A DNA stretch of 64,000 nt, taken from NCBI RefSeq assembly GCF_017115165.1, contig NZ_JABXKF010000184.1, positions 1 to 64,000 on the forward strand. The letters run 5' to 3'. This DNA comes from Nostoc sp. LPT. Its GTDB lineage: Bacteria; Cyanobacteriota; Cyanobacteriia; Cyanobacteriales; Nostocaceae. Below, piece by piece: positions 18,515 through 27,390 of this stretch. Position 1 is the stretch's first letter; each line of letters opens with the position of its first letter. Position numbers and translations under genes: made by a program. Below the pieces are notes generated by a model. That model was not told the origin of the DNA and did no database searches. It was given only the letters and a program-made list of their open reading frames with translations.

Positions 18515-18552
18515 AAAACAAGATCCCCGACTTTTCAAATAAATCGGGGATT
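18515..18552 (-). terminator. Terminator of ABC exporter operon
   Basis: Stem aatccccga / tcggggatc read on the minus strand, 13-nt loop, followed by ttgttttttatg. It starts 22 bases after the permease stop. The stem is almost that of the hairpin at 5218-5250. Confidence 0.75.
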
Positions 18553-18573
18553 TAACGTGTCTCAACTACTTAC

Positions 18574-20343
18574 CTAACGTCCTGCCAACAATGCTTTCGT
18601 AGCAGATTCGCCTGCTAATCTCACCTGCCTTGTCAACTGGAAATTTAACAACGCTAGAACACTCAAATCAGCTAAGAGTGCCATAAAAACTGTTGTTGCC
18701 CCAGCATATTCTATAGCTGTCCAAGGAAAAGTTGTAAACATCCATACAGTAGAATATTTCCATGACGAGATACCAATAAATTCTAGAATCATCGGTGGCA
18801 AAAACATTACAGTACCTAAAGTCCCAATTGCCCAGAAAGAACGCTTACGAGTTTTCAGCAAAAGTATCAATTGGGCGATGGTAGCATAAATCATCATTAA
18901 CCTGATGGACAAAGCTATAGTTAAAAGTACTTTAAACCTGTCAATCTCGTTAACAATTTCCGTTCGGCCATTGTTTGCGTCAACAACAGATGTAAGTAAA
19001 AGCCAAACTAACCAAGGAATAGCAACAATTGTCAAATTAATAGCGATCGCCACAAGTGCAGGGCTTTTTTCAGACCAAATTAGATCCTGCCAAACACTCT
19101 TATAGTTAGAAACTCCCTGATGTCGATATCTTGCCCAATCTTGTACATCTTGACGATGAGGGGAAAGAACTGCAATTAAACTTAAAATCAACACCAAGTT
19201 GTACACTGCCAGCAAAACGAAATTTCCCGCAACCTGTTCATCCCATGTATTATTATTATTCCCATTTTGTAGAGCAAATCCCCATGTCATCAATTGGCAA
19301 AAAGCTACTAGTAAATAACTTTGCTTCTTACTGATTATTGAGGCTTGAGGATTACGGAAGCAACGTTTAAGAGCTTGTAAAATACCGTAACTGCACAATT
19401 GAAAGTTTAATAAATACAAGCAAACAACACTAACAACACTTGTGCCTAATGGTAAATAGAAAAACTGCAACTTTTTCAAGGTAGAACCCTTGTCTAGATG
19501 AAATAAGTTAGGAAATAGATAATTTGTTACATCCCAAGGAGCAAACAGCCTCAACCAAGCCGTTGAATTATACCAAGCGCCTGAATGATCTGATGATGTT
19601 ATCTGAAACGTTATCAACAAGAAAAGGAAAACTGCACCACTACCTAACCAAGGTTGAAAACCACTAAACCAGCGACTAACTAAGCCAAATAGTAGTGCAG
19701 TACTGTAGAAGAAAATACAGCTAGCAATAATAATTGCGTAATAACTCAAAATGTAGCTAAAGGCAATTTGGGCAGAAAGTCCGGCCCACAAATGTAAAGG
19801 AACTGCTACTAAAACAGTCAAATAAATTAAACTTGGAATTCCTAGCAACTTACCAGTCAATATACTTGTTTCTGACTGGGGACTAAGACGGATGAAATTC
19901 AGCGTACCGCGAGTTTCTTCTTTGGCTAAATCGTTGATTAGTAAATAAGTTCCTGCAACTAATAGTGTAAATCCAAAAATTACAGTAAAAGAGAGGAATA
20001 TATATTCCCAATGGTCTCGCCACCACAACTGCCAATTAATTTCATTTTGGGGACAAAAATTATTTGATAGGAAATTATTGAATTCATCAATTATAGATTG
20101 ATCTGATTGCTGGTAAAGCCGATTTTGTTGCTGTTGATATACTTGACGCAGATTACAGTATGTGGCAGTTAGCGAGTATCTATCACCAGGAGATTCGCGG
20201 AACTGATATAAAAAAACTACTAATTGCAGTAGTAGGGAAGTTGCAAATGCGATCGCTACATTAAAAAATTTCAGGCGTCCTTTCATTTCCCGCAAAAGTT
20301 GCGGATTCCAATCACCGATTTTATCTATCAAATTTGGCATCAT
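18574..20343 (-). CDS. ABC transporter permease
   Basis: A 589-residue membrane protein with about 12 hydrophobic segments. An early loop contains LAKEETRGTLNFIRLSPQ, a feature of ABC-2 type permeases next to the coupling region. A large soluble loop lies at about residues 55-110. The gene follows the ATPase at 20387-21367 by 43 bases on the same strand, so the two should form one ABC exporter. The transported substrate is unknown. Confidence 0.88.
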   Translation of the reverse strand: MMPNLIDKIGDWNPQLLREMKGRLKFFNVAIAFATSLLLQLVVFLYQFRESPGDRYSLTATYCNLRQVYQQQQNRLYQQSDQSIIDEFNNFLSNNFCPQNEINWQLWWRDHWEYIFLSFTVIFGFTLLVAGTYLLINDLAKEETRGTLNFIRLSPQSETSILTGKLLGIPSLIYLTVLVAVPLHLWAGLSAQIAFSYILSYYAIIIASCIFFYSTALLFGLVSRWFSGFQPWLGSGAVFLFLLITFQITSSDHSGAWYNSTAWLRLFAPWDVTNYLFPNLFHLDKGSTLKKLQFFYLPLGTSVVSVVCLYLLNFQLCSYGILQALKRCFRNPQASIISKKQSYLLVAFCQLMTWGFALQNGNNNNTWDEQVAGNFVLLAVYNLVLILSLIAVLSPHRQDVQDWARYRHQGVSNYKSVWQDLIWSEKSPALVAIAINLTIVAIPWLVWLLLTSVVDANNGRTEIVNEIDRFKVLLTIALSIRLMMIYATIAQLILLLKTRKRSFWAIGTLGTVMFLPPMILEFIGISSWKYSTVWMFTTFPWTAIEYAGATTVFMALLADLSVLALLNFQLTRQVRLAGESATKALLAGR

Positions 20344-20386
20344 AGGAAAAAATTCTCCAAAATGGGGAGTGATATTTATTGACGTA

Positions 20387-21367
20387 TCAAGATGCTTGTT
20401 TGTGACCTAATTTTAAGAAAATACTTTCTAAGTCTTCTTGCGTACAGTGAAAATCAGTTAGGGGAATGCCTGCTTTGATGAGCGATCGCAACAACTCAGC
20501 ACTATCTTCCTCTTTGCCCGAAAAATTCACCCGCACGCTGTTTTTTCCTGCTATTACCTCCCACTCTTCTACTAAATGATGATGTTTTAATTCGCTCAAA
20601 AGTGCCTCTAGATTCCCTAGAGTTGATATCACAATTTGCTGATGAGCAAGACGTTGGTAAAGTTGCTGTAGGGAAGTACTTTCTACCAAGAAGCCAAGTT
20701 CCATAATTCCCACGGATGTGCAGAGTTCCGCTAAATCACTGAGAACGTGGGAGGAAATGATCACAGTCATTCCAGCTTCTTGCAAAGCCTTGATGATTTC
20801 CCGGAAGTGCATCCTGGCGATGGGGTCAAGCCCAGAAACAGGCTCATCTAGTAATAGTAAAATTGGTTCGTGGATAATGGTTCGCGCTAAACTCAAGCGC
20901 TGTTTCATCCCCCGCGACAGAGTAGAAATCTGACTATTGCGTTTATTACCAAGTTGGATGAGTTCTAAAACTTCATGCAGGCGTTGAGTGCGACGTGGTT
21001 CTCGCAAACAATACAGACGCGCAAAATAATCTAAGTAATCCCAGACTGTTAAATCCTCATATAGCGGGTAGTCATCGGGTAAGTAGCCTAGACGACGCTT
21101 AAGTTTGGGATTACTCTTGTCACGGAGTAGGCGATCGCCATTAATATAAATCTCACCTGTAGTTGGTTCCTCAGCAGTTGCCAACATGCGGATGAGAGTC
21201 GTTTTACCCGCGCCATTCGGCCCAATCAATCCATATACTTCCCCCGCCTGGATTTCTAAATCAACATCATTGACAGCAATATGCCGGTCAAATTGCTTAG
21301 TTAGTCCACGGGTGCAAATTGCTAATTCTTTTACCATCGCTGCTGGGATGCGGCTTGTGATTAACAC
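20387..21367 (-). CDS. ABC transporter ATP-binding protein
   Basis: A 326-residue ABC ATPase with Walker A GPNGAGKTT, signature LSRGMKQRL, Walker B LLLLDEPVSGLDP and the H-loop IISSHVLSDLAEL. The C-terminal extension of about 100 residues resembles the regulatory domain of CcmA/NatA/DrrA-type exporters. The GTG at 21365-21367 has AGAGG about 10 bases upstream; an ATG 11 codons later also fits family alignments. It pairs with the downstream ABC-2 permease. Confidence 0.92.
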   Translation of the reverse strand: MLITSRIPAAMVKELAICTRGLTKQFDRHIAVNDVDLEIQAGEVYGLIGPNGAGKTTLIRMLATAEEPTTGEIYINGDRLLRDKSNPKLKRRLGYLPDDYPLYEDLTVWDYLDYFARLYCLREPRRTQRLHEVLELIQLGNKRNSQISTLSRGMKQRLSLARTIIHEPILLLLDEPVSGLDPIARMHFREIIKALQEAGMTVIISSHVLSDLAELCTSVGIMELGFLVESTSLQQLYQRLAHQQIVISTLGNLEALLSELKHHHLVEEWEVIAGKNSVRVNFSGKEEDSAELLRSLIKAGIPLTDFHCTQEDLESIFLKLGHKQAS

Positions 21368-21569
21368 TTAACCTAACCTCTTTCTACAGCTTTTGTCAGG
21401 CCTGTTTCGGAAATTGAAACTGCTTTACGTAAAGTTGCTTTGAGTAATGGACATTATTTACCACTATCTTCACTAAAGTTTTAAATCATACCAATAATTA
21501 GTTGGTTCCTACTGGGAATACTAAAACTATAAATCTCTAGGTCTTTTCAGTTAATTAGGTAAAAGCTGT

Positions 21570-22178
21570 ATGGATATTGAATCGATTATGAAAATGCCTG
21601 TTATCGGGCAAACTATTGCTAGTGCAATTGAAGGAGGTAGAGAGTGGGGGCAAACATATCTCAACGATTCGCGGTGGTGGGGTGATAAAGATAAGATGGC
21701 AAATAACGTTATATATCAGTCAACACTCTGGTCAGTAGGCGAGGGTATTGGGAGTGGGTTTGTAGGAATCGTTGGAATACCCTTTGATATTGCCAATACT
21801 TTATATTCCCAAGTCAAACTCGCATCTACTCTTTTCACCATATATGGAATTGACACCAATAGCCAATCTGCACAACCCTTAGTCTTAGCTGCTGCTGCTG
21901 GAGTTAGTGTATCTGAACTGGCTAATCAATTAGGAACTAAGGCAGCATCACAAGCTATTCAGAAAGCTTTGATGTCTATTCCTGGTAAAACTTTTGCTCA
22001 GATAAATAAAGCTTTAGGAATTAAGTTAATCTCTAAAGCAGGCGAAAAAACTTTAGTGAACGTAGCAAAAATGATGCCTTTTATCGGGTCTGCGGTTGGT
22101 GGTACGGTAAATGGAGTAATGATGAATGCTTGTGGACATTCAGTAATTGCTTTTATCAAGGCTTGGAACAGGTCATAA
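21570..22178 (+). CDS. EcsC-like protein
   Basis: A 202-residue protein with hydrophobic, glycine-rich helices: GEGIGSGFVGIVGIPFDIAN, LVLAAAAGVSVSELANQLG and MMPFIGSAVGGTVNGVMMN. This pattern matches the EcsC family, which lies near ABC exporters in Bacillus but has no clear biochemical role. Here too it neighbours an ABC exporter, though on the other strand. A strong terminator follows. Confidence 0.75.
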   Translation: MDIESIMKMPVIGQTIASAIEGGREWGQTYLNDSRWWGDKDKMANNVIYQSTLWSVGEGIGSGFVGIVGIPFDIANTLYSQVKLASTLFTIYGIDTNSQSAQPLVLAAAAGVSVSELANQLGTKAASQAIQKALMSIPGKTFAQINKALGIKLISKAGEKTLVNVAKMMPFIGSAVGGTVNGVMMNACGHSVIAFIKAWNRS

Positions 22179-22184
22179 ATTAGC

Positions 22185-22218
22185 AAAATAGGTAAGGCGT
22201 ATGCCCTACCTATTTTTT
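22185..22218 (+). terminator. Rho-independent terminator of EcsC-like gene
   Basis: Stem aaaataggta / tacctatttt with an inner ggc/gcc pair and a short loop, followed by tt. It starts 7 bases after the stop codon. Confidence 0.85.
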
Positions 22219-22309
22219 AATTTGTATTCTGCTATTTAGTAAAATTCTCAGATTAAAACTTGACTGTTTAGCCTAGTAGTCCACCAAATAAACTTTTCTT
22301 AAAGGTGAT

Positions 22310-23590
22310 TTAGGAATGGCTCATAAGTGGTAACTTTATCTGGAACGTCGAGCCTTTACCCTCATTGCTCATCACATGAATGTGACCACCGTGAGCCTGG
22401 ACAATTTGTTGAGCGATCGCTAATCCCAACCCAAATCCGCCGCTTTCTCTGGCACGTTCTGTATCAACTCGGTAAAAGCGATCGAAAATGTAAGGTAAAT
22501 CTGCCTCTGGAATTCCAATTCCAGTATCAATAACCTGAATTACTGCCCGATCTGGGTGAGGTTCTAAGCGTAACCAGACAGTTCCACCAGACGGAGTGTA
22601 ATTGCAAGCGTTGTTGAGCAAGTTTTCCACAGCTAGCCGCAGCAAATCGGGGTCAGCCCACAACTTAATAGGTTGTTTTGGTAAATGGCTGATCAACTTG
22701 ATCGACGCTTTTGCAGCAACAGTATTGTAATAAATAACTAAATTCTCTAGCAAGCTATTGAGATTAACCTTTTTGAGAGATTCGGGAGTTAATTTTCCCT
22801 GATGCCGAGCCAACAGCAGTAGGTTATTGACCAAGGTACTCATCGACTTGGCGCTATCGATGATGTTCTCCACTGAGGGATGGATTTGAGGATGGTCTGC
22901 TGCCATTAGTAACCCAACTTGGGCATTGGTCAAAATCGCAGAAAGGGGCGAGCGCAACTCATGAGAAGCATCTGATGTGAAGCGTTGCAGTTGATTATAG
23001 GCTAGCTGAACAGGCTGCATAGCTATGCCACTGAGTACCCAACCTGTAAGTCCAATTAACCCCAGTGCTACAGGTACAGCCAGCGTCAATATTAACTGAA
23101 ATTCTCTAAGCTCATTTTGAGTTTCTGTCAATGGGATAGCAACTTGCAGATAACCGATGACCGAATTTCCGCCTTGAACAGGTAGCGTGACTTGACGAAG
23201 CCAAAGCGTCTTACCTGTAAACTGGTCAACAGACTTAATCGTGAGAAACTCAGATGCTATTTCTAACTGCTCTGGAGGTAGAGTACCAAAAAACCGATTG
23301 AGTTTGCCATTGGGGTCATACCAGCGAATATACACTAGTTCAATATCAGCGGGGTGAGAACCACTACCCAATAGCGGTATATTGCTCAGATCGACTTCTT
23401 TTTGTCCTTGATACAGCCGATACTGCGAACTGGCTGCCATTAGCTCTGCTCTTTTATAAAGCAGTTGATCTAATGCTTTGAGCTTGTCTTTTATCTCAAG
23501 ATTATAAATGACTCCAGCAAAGAGAATCAGAATGCACCCCATTGAAAGGGTAAACCAACGAGCTAAGTTACGACGACTGCGGTTAAACAC
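22310..23590 (-). CDS. Sensor histidine kinase (two-component)
   Basis: A 426-residue membrane kinase. Two membrane segments (about 12-30 and 167-190) flank a periplasmic sensor of about 135 residues. The dimerisation/phospho-acceptor box is [18 protein letters not shown] with His210 present. ATPase boxes follow: N box [13 protein letters not shown]1 [14 protein letters not shown] box FDRFYR and G2 [13 protein letters not shown]. It resembles the RppB/NrsS type of cyanobacterial sensors, but the signal is not known. The response regulator lies 97 bases upstream on the same strand. Confidence 0.93.
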   Translation of the reverse strand: MFNRSRRNLARWFTLSMGCILILFAGVIYNLEIKDKLKALDQLLYKRAELMAASSQYRLYQGQKEVDLSNIPLLGSGSHPADIELVYIRWYDPNGKLNRFFGTLPPEQLEIASEFLTIKSVDQFTGKTLWLRQVTLPVQGGNSVIGYLQVAIPLTETQNELREFQLILTLAVPVALGLIGLTGWVLSGIAMQPVQLAYNQLQRFTSDASHELRSPLSAILTNAQVGLLMAADHPQIHPSVENIIDSAKSMSTLVNNLLLLARHQGKLTPESLKKVNLNSLLENLVIYYNTVAAKASIKLISHLPKQPIKLWADPDLLRLAVENLLNNACNYTPSGGTVWLRLEPHPDRAVIQVIDTGIGIPEADLPYIFDRFYRVDTERARESGGFGLGLAIAQQIVQAHGGHIHVMSNEGKGSTFQIKLPLMSHS

Positions 23591-23687
23591 AACTTATGCT
23601 AATTCGTGATTCATAATTCGTAATTACAAAACTTTTCAAGTAATTGAACTACACTATTCCCTACCTCGTCTCAGCCATTATCAAGTT

Positions 23688-24368
23688 TCAAGATGGTTCT
23701 GGAGGGTTGAGGCGATAGCCCATACCGTAGACAGTTTCAATCCAATCGGCTGCTGCTAATGTTTGCAAACGTTGGCGAAGTTTACGAACTAGAACGGTGA
23801 TTGCATTGCTTTCTGGTTCACTACCCCACTCCCATACAGCTTGCTCAATCTGGTTACGAGTCAGGACTTGCTTAGGATGACGCATGAAGTACTCTAGCAA
23901 CTGAAATTCCTGGCTGGAAAGGGATACGATCGCCCCTTGTCGCTCCAAAATTAGTCTATCGAGATGAAGTTCGAGGTCTGCCAAGCAGAGGGTGTCTCCT
24001 TGCCAGAGAGGCGATCGCCTCCTCAATGCCCGCACCCGTGCCATGAACTCCACGATATCAATCGGTTTGACGAGGTAATCATCAGCTCCAGCATCTAATC
24101 CTATGACTTTATCGGGTGTGGTATCTTTTGCCGTAATCATTAATACGGGAGCTGTTTTTCCCGCCGCCCGATACTGTTGACACAAACTCACTCCACTAAT
24201 CCGAGGTAACATCCAATCCAAAATCAGCAGGTCATATTCTTTTTCAGCCAAAAGCCATTGAGCGGTTTCACCATCCTTGACACCATCGACGCTGTGTCCA
24301 GCCTGAGAGAGAACCATTTGCAGCGGCATTAATTGCTTGGGATCATCCTCTACCAGTAAGATTTTCAT
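23688..24368 (-). CDS. OmpR/PhoB family response regulator
   Basis: A 226-residue regulator. The receiver domain (1-115) has the acidic pair EDD, phospho-acceptor Asp51 in LLILDWMLPRISG, and Lys in DYLVKPIDIV. The C-terminal winged helix (about 125-220) carries LSSQEFQLLEYFMRHPKQVL and ITVLVRKLRQRL. The ATG at 24366-24368 giving MKILLVEDDP is the family start; a longer frame would add 17 residues. It is probably phosphorylated by the downstream kinase. Targets are unknown; RppA-like by general form. Confidence 0.93.
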   Translation of the reverse strand: MKILLVEDDPKQLMPLQMVLSQAGHSVDGVKDGETAQWLLAEKEYDLLILDWMLPRISGVSLCQQYRAAGKTAPVLMITAKDTTPDKVIGLDAGADDYLVKPIDIVEFMARVRALRRRSPLWQGDTLCLADLELHLDRLILERQGAIVSLSSQEFQLLEYFMRHPKQVLTRNQIEQAVWEWGSEPESNAITVLVRKLRQRLQTLAAADWIETVYGMGYRLNPPEPS

Positions 24369-24508
24369 CACCTTTATACACTTGTGCTTGTTTAGAATAA
24401 TCCATTGAAGCAATCTCAACGTCTTTCATCAGTCAGATTTCAGAGGATTGTCTACCCCATTAGGATATACATGAAGTGTGACCTAGCAAAATCAGAAGCA
24501 GGTGTAGT

Positions 24509-24895
24509 GTGTGGCGTATTAGTAAACGTTGGCTGCAAGGGCTGGGATTAGAGTTTTGGTTGCCTCTACCACTGGTAGCGGTTGTGTTTTGGCTTGGCTG
24601 TAATTTCCTAGCTGCTCAAGAGTTAAGCCGACCCCACTCCACGAAGAAAAAACTTCAGTCAGATACTCAACTTGAAGCACGGGTATCAGTCAATGTATTG
24701 CTGATTAACGCTGCTGTCAACCGAACTAAAAGAATTACCCAGGTAGAAGTGGAAACAGCAGACCCCATCTTGAAGCGACTGGAATTAGAACTTCCAACGA
24801 TAGAATTCAGTCAAATAGAAGCGACAATTGCCCAAGAACTAGGTCTACCCCGTGAAGATGTTAGAAAGTTAGTGCGCTATGAAGTTGTTGACTAA
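24509..24895 (+). CDS. Hypothetical membrane protein next to two-component system
   Basis: A 128-residue protein starting with GTG. One membrane segment lies at about residues 17-36 (LPLPLVAVVFWLGCNFLAA), followed by a soluble domain ending with IEATIAQELGLPREDVRKLV, a helix-turn-like amphipathic stretch. No known family is recognised. It diverges from the response regulator across 140 bases, so it may be a target or accessory of that system. Confidence 0.65.
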   Translation: MWRISKRWLQGLGLEFWLPLPLVAVVFWLGCNFLAAQELSRPHSTKKKLQSDTQLEARVSVNVLLINAAVNRTKRITQVEVETADPILKRLELELPTIEFSQIEATIAQELGLPREDVRKLVRYEVVD

Positions 24896-25238
24896 TATGC
24901 CAAACCAAACTGCAAACCAATGAGCTGCAAATCCTAACCCAAGTGACATAATACCTAACTTAAGAAGCATTTTGTAACCTCAGTAGAAACAGATAGGCAG
25001 TATATGATTATTTTTCATCGAACTGTACCTATAAAGAAACAAGATTATTTTTAGACGTATTTTCTAAAACATTAATTCAGAGCGTCAGTGAATTGTACCA
25101 ATTTTTCTAATATCAGGGACTTACAAATGATGTCAGAAAGGGTAATGAAATCTGGGCAGAAAATTATCTATAAAAGAACGCGATCGCGCTTTCTAGATAT
25201 TTGTAGTAATATATGCCTCTTTTAATTTGGGGATTCAG
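24896..25238. other. Intergenic region, no gene seen
   Basis: AT-rich gap with one HIP1-type site (acgcgatcgcgctt near 25178-25191). I see no gene, terminator or strong promoter. Confidence 0.5.
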
Positions 25239-25727
25239 CTAGACTTGTGTATTTAATGAAGTAGTCGTAGTTTGATTAATGCGTTCTGCCTTGGTTTTTA
25301 ATGTTTGATTCATGGCTTCAAACCCTTGACGAACGTCAATATTTAATCGACGAGCCAGCAAAGGTACTAGTAAACCCTGGAAAGATGCTTGCTGAATGAA
25401 GCGGACGCGTAGGCGTAGCCCGTCGTAGACATCGCTTCCTAGCGGTTCAATAATAAAGCTGTGTTCACCGTCAAATAACCCTGGTATCAAAAAGTGCCCT
25501 AACCAGCGCAATTTACGATTAGGTTCTACCGTAATCACAGTAGGTCGAAAGATCATAATATCTGTACCCGGAGGCTGAAAGTGAACGGTTAGCTGTGCCC
25601 CTTCACTCAGCGAACCACTAATTTGACGAATAAACAGATTCCAATGTGGAAAACTGGCAAAATCAGTGAGTAAGTTCCATACCTGCTTCTCGGATGCCTG
25701 AATTTCGATTTCAGTGTAGATTTTCAT
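25239..25727 (-). CDS. SRPBCC family protein with SDR-encoded insert
   Basis: A 162-residue START-like lipid/ligand-binding fold. N-terminal IEIQASEKQVWNLLTDFASF and WNLFIRQISGSL are typical SRPBCC blocks, followed by RKLRWLGHFLIPGLFDGEHS. The segment SDVYDGLRLR (about residues 100-110) is encoded by a 27-nt dispersed repeat at 25409-25435, identical in DNA and peptide to one in the gene at 9143-9778. Its ligand is unknown. The start codon overlaps a small upstream gene by 17 bases. Confidence 0.85.
   Translation of the reverse strand: MKIYTEIEIQASEKQVWNLLTDFASFPHWNLFIRQISGSLSEGAQLTVHFQPPGTDIMIFRPTVITVEPNRKLRWLGHFLIPGLFDGEHSFIIEPLGSDVYDGLRLRVRFIQQASFQGLLVPLLARRLNIDVRQGFEAMNQTLKTKAERINQTTTTSLNTQV
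25409..25435. repeat. 27-nt SDR inside SRPBCC gene
   Basis: Same 27 bases as 9256-9282 (gtaggcgtagcccgtcgtag then acatcgc), read in the same codon phase. Confidence 0.9.
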
Positions 25728-25890
25728 GGGTATGAGTTGATAAAAAAACCAGCATTAAAACGGTTATTCCTGCTAAAAACAACCCCATGTATTCTAATCC
25801 TAGTAATCGATCAACCCAAAAATTACGGATGAAGGCAGGCAGATAAAGCAGGGGGAGCAGGGGAAGAAAATAACTTGATTTCTCTACCAT
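25711..25890 (-). CDS. Possible 59-residue membrane protein
   Basis: Reading from an ATG at 25888-25890: [20 protein letters not shown], then IRNFWVDRLLGLEY, then a hydrophobic MGLFLAGITVLMLVFLS, ending in THTHENLH. Two hydrophobic segments flank a conserved-looking middle. It overlaps the SRPBCC start by 17 bases, suggesting translational coupling. The N-terminal LPLLPLL is encoded by an STRR-like gcagggggagcagggg. No family recognised; it could be a remnant of a longer membrane gene. Confidence 0.4.
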   Translation of the reverse strand: MVEKSSYFLPLLPLLYLPAFIRNFWVDRLLGLEYMGLFLAGITVLMLVFLSTHTHENLH

Positions 25891-26028
25891 AAAATAAACT
25901 CCGCAAAGTCTCTTTGGTGGACTACGAGGAAACTAGATTGTTTCTTGTCAAGCATAATGAATACTATTCGTAGAAAACTCACGTTTGAACAGCAAAATTC
26001 TGGCGGTTGGTAGACAGTTGTGAAGGAA

Positions 26029-26454
26029 TTACTGACGTTGAACAACCAGAACGGAACATGGAGCGTGATGAACGACGTGATTGCTCACACTTCCTGCTAA
26101 AAGTTCGGCAAAACCTTTAAGTCCTGTACGACCAAGCACAATCAAATCTGCTCCCCAATTTCGGGCTAAATCACAGATGTTAGTCCCAGGATCTCCTGTT
26201 TGATAACTGGATTCTGCCATAATGCCTAGTATTTTCGCTTTCTGATAGTACAACTGGAGTAAACTTTGTGCCTGTTGTGTTTCTATTTCCAGGTCTACTA
26301 AGTTCACAGTGAGTTGAGTAGAAACTGCTAGCTCAATGCTGTAACCAATCATTAACTGAGCAGCATCTCTTTGGGCTAACTCCAGCGCTTTTGTAAACAC
26401 TGTTGCAGTCGCAGGTGAATCATCGACCGCCACCAAAATCTTCTTAAAGCTCAT
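26029..26454 (-). CDS. Universal stress protein (UspA family)
   Basis: A 141-residue single-domain Usp: MSFKKILVAVDDSPATATVF at the start and the ATP-binding signature GRTGLKGFAELLAGSVSNHV with final CSVLVVQ. This G-2x-G-9x-G(S) form suggests ATP binding. The ATG at 26452-26454 is preceded by GGAG at proper spacing; the longer TTG start is less likely. It diverges from the glycine-zipper/P-type ATPase block. Confidence 0.93.
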   Translation of the reverse strand: MSFKKILVAVDDSPATATVFTKALELAQRDAAQLMIGYSIELAVSTQLTVNLVDLEIETQQAQSLLQLYYQKAKILGIMAESSYQTGDPGTNICDLARNWGADLIVLGRTGLKGFAELLAGSVSNHVVHHAPCSVLVVQRQ

Positions 26455-26744
26455 ATCCAGCTCCAATAATCAATTACTTCATTCACTTTTGTTGTCTTTT
26501 AGCTTGAGGGACAAATGTGATTTAAAAGTGAAATTAAGTAGGATAAACGATTTATTCACTTTTCGTTCACATTCATCGGCAATCCTGGAAAAGAAGCAGA
26601 GAAACGAAACTAAGCTAACTGAGGTTTCAAACGAATCTCTTACCTAATACGGTTCATGCTCACACTAGAAAACTATAGTTTTTACTATTTGGAGATTAAT
26701 AAAGCTTCGTTTTAAACTTACTGATTTTGATAGGAGATGTTGTG

Positions 26745-27287
26745 ATGAATTTCAGTCCAGTTAAAAATGCAATCGGTATCATTTCTACCCGTCAGGCTGC
26801 AACACAGGTGCTTGATGAACTCAGAGCGATTGACTTTCCCATGCAGAAAATTTCTGTGTTCACTTTAGACTCTGAAGACGAAAAGTTGCACGAGGATGCT
26901 AATGCGGGTAAACATCCCATAACTCCGATCGAAGGTGCTAAAGCAGGTGCAATTACAGGAGGAACAACCGGGGGCTTCCTGGCACTAACAGCCGGACTTG
27001 GCGTATTAATTATTCCTGGTTTTGGGCCAGCATTAGCGGTTGAATCTGTGGTGAGTACACTGCTGGCGGGTGGAGCGAGTGCGATTTTTGGCAGTGTTTA
27101 TGGCGCATTTCAAGGTTGGTTTGCTCCCGAAAGGCAACCTAGACTCTGTGAGCCAGCCACCTGCCAAGAAAAATTTTTGGTGAAGGTAGAAGGAACAATA
27201 GATGAAATCTGGCAAGCAGAATCGATTCTCCGTTATTGGGGTGTGCGGGAATGGCATATTTATGAACTTAGCAAAAGATTCTCGTAG
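26745..27287 (+). CDS. Glycine-zipper general stress-type protein
   Basis: A 180-residue protein. The N-terminal domain IGIISTRQAATQVLDELRAI resembles the general stress protein 17M-like fold. The middle (about 65-125) is a double glycine-zipper membrane region (AKAGAITGGTTGGFLALTAG, GGASAIFGSVYGAF). A second alpha/beta segment, VKVEGTIDEIWQAESILRYW, ends it. The ATG at 26745 has TAGGAG 8 bases upstream. It precedes the cation ATPase by 103 bases and may be cotranscribed with it. Role not established. Confidence 0.8.
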   Translation: MNFSPVKNAIGIISTRQAATQVLDELRAIDFPMQKISVFTLDSEDEKLHEDANAGKHPITPIEGAKAGAITGGTTGGFLALTAGLGVLIIPGFGPALAVESVVSTLLAGGASAIFGSVYGAFQGWFAPERQPRLCEPATCQEKFLVKVEGTIDEIWQAESILRYWGVREWHIYELSKRFS

Positions 27288-27390
27288 TAACACCAATTTG
27301 AAAAAAGAAAAGTACAGATTCAAACAGAGAAATCCATATAAATCTGATGAATCTTAATTACGAATTACGAATTAGTTTTTGGAGACTGAG

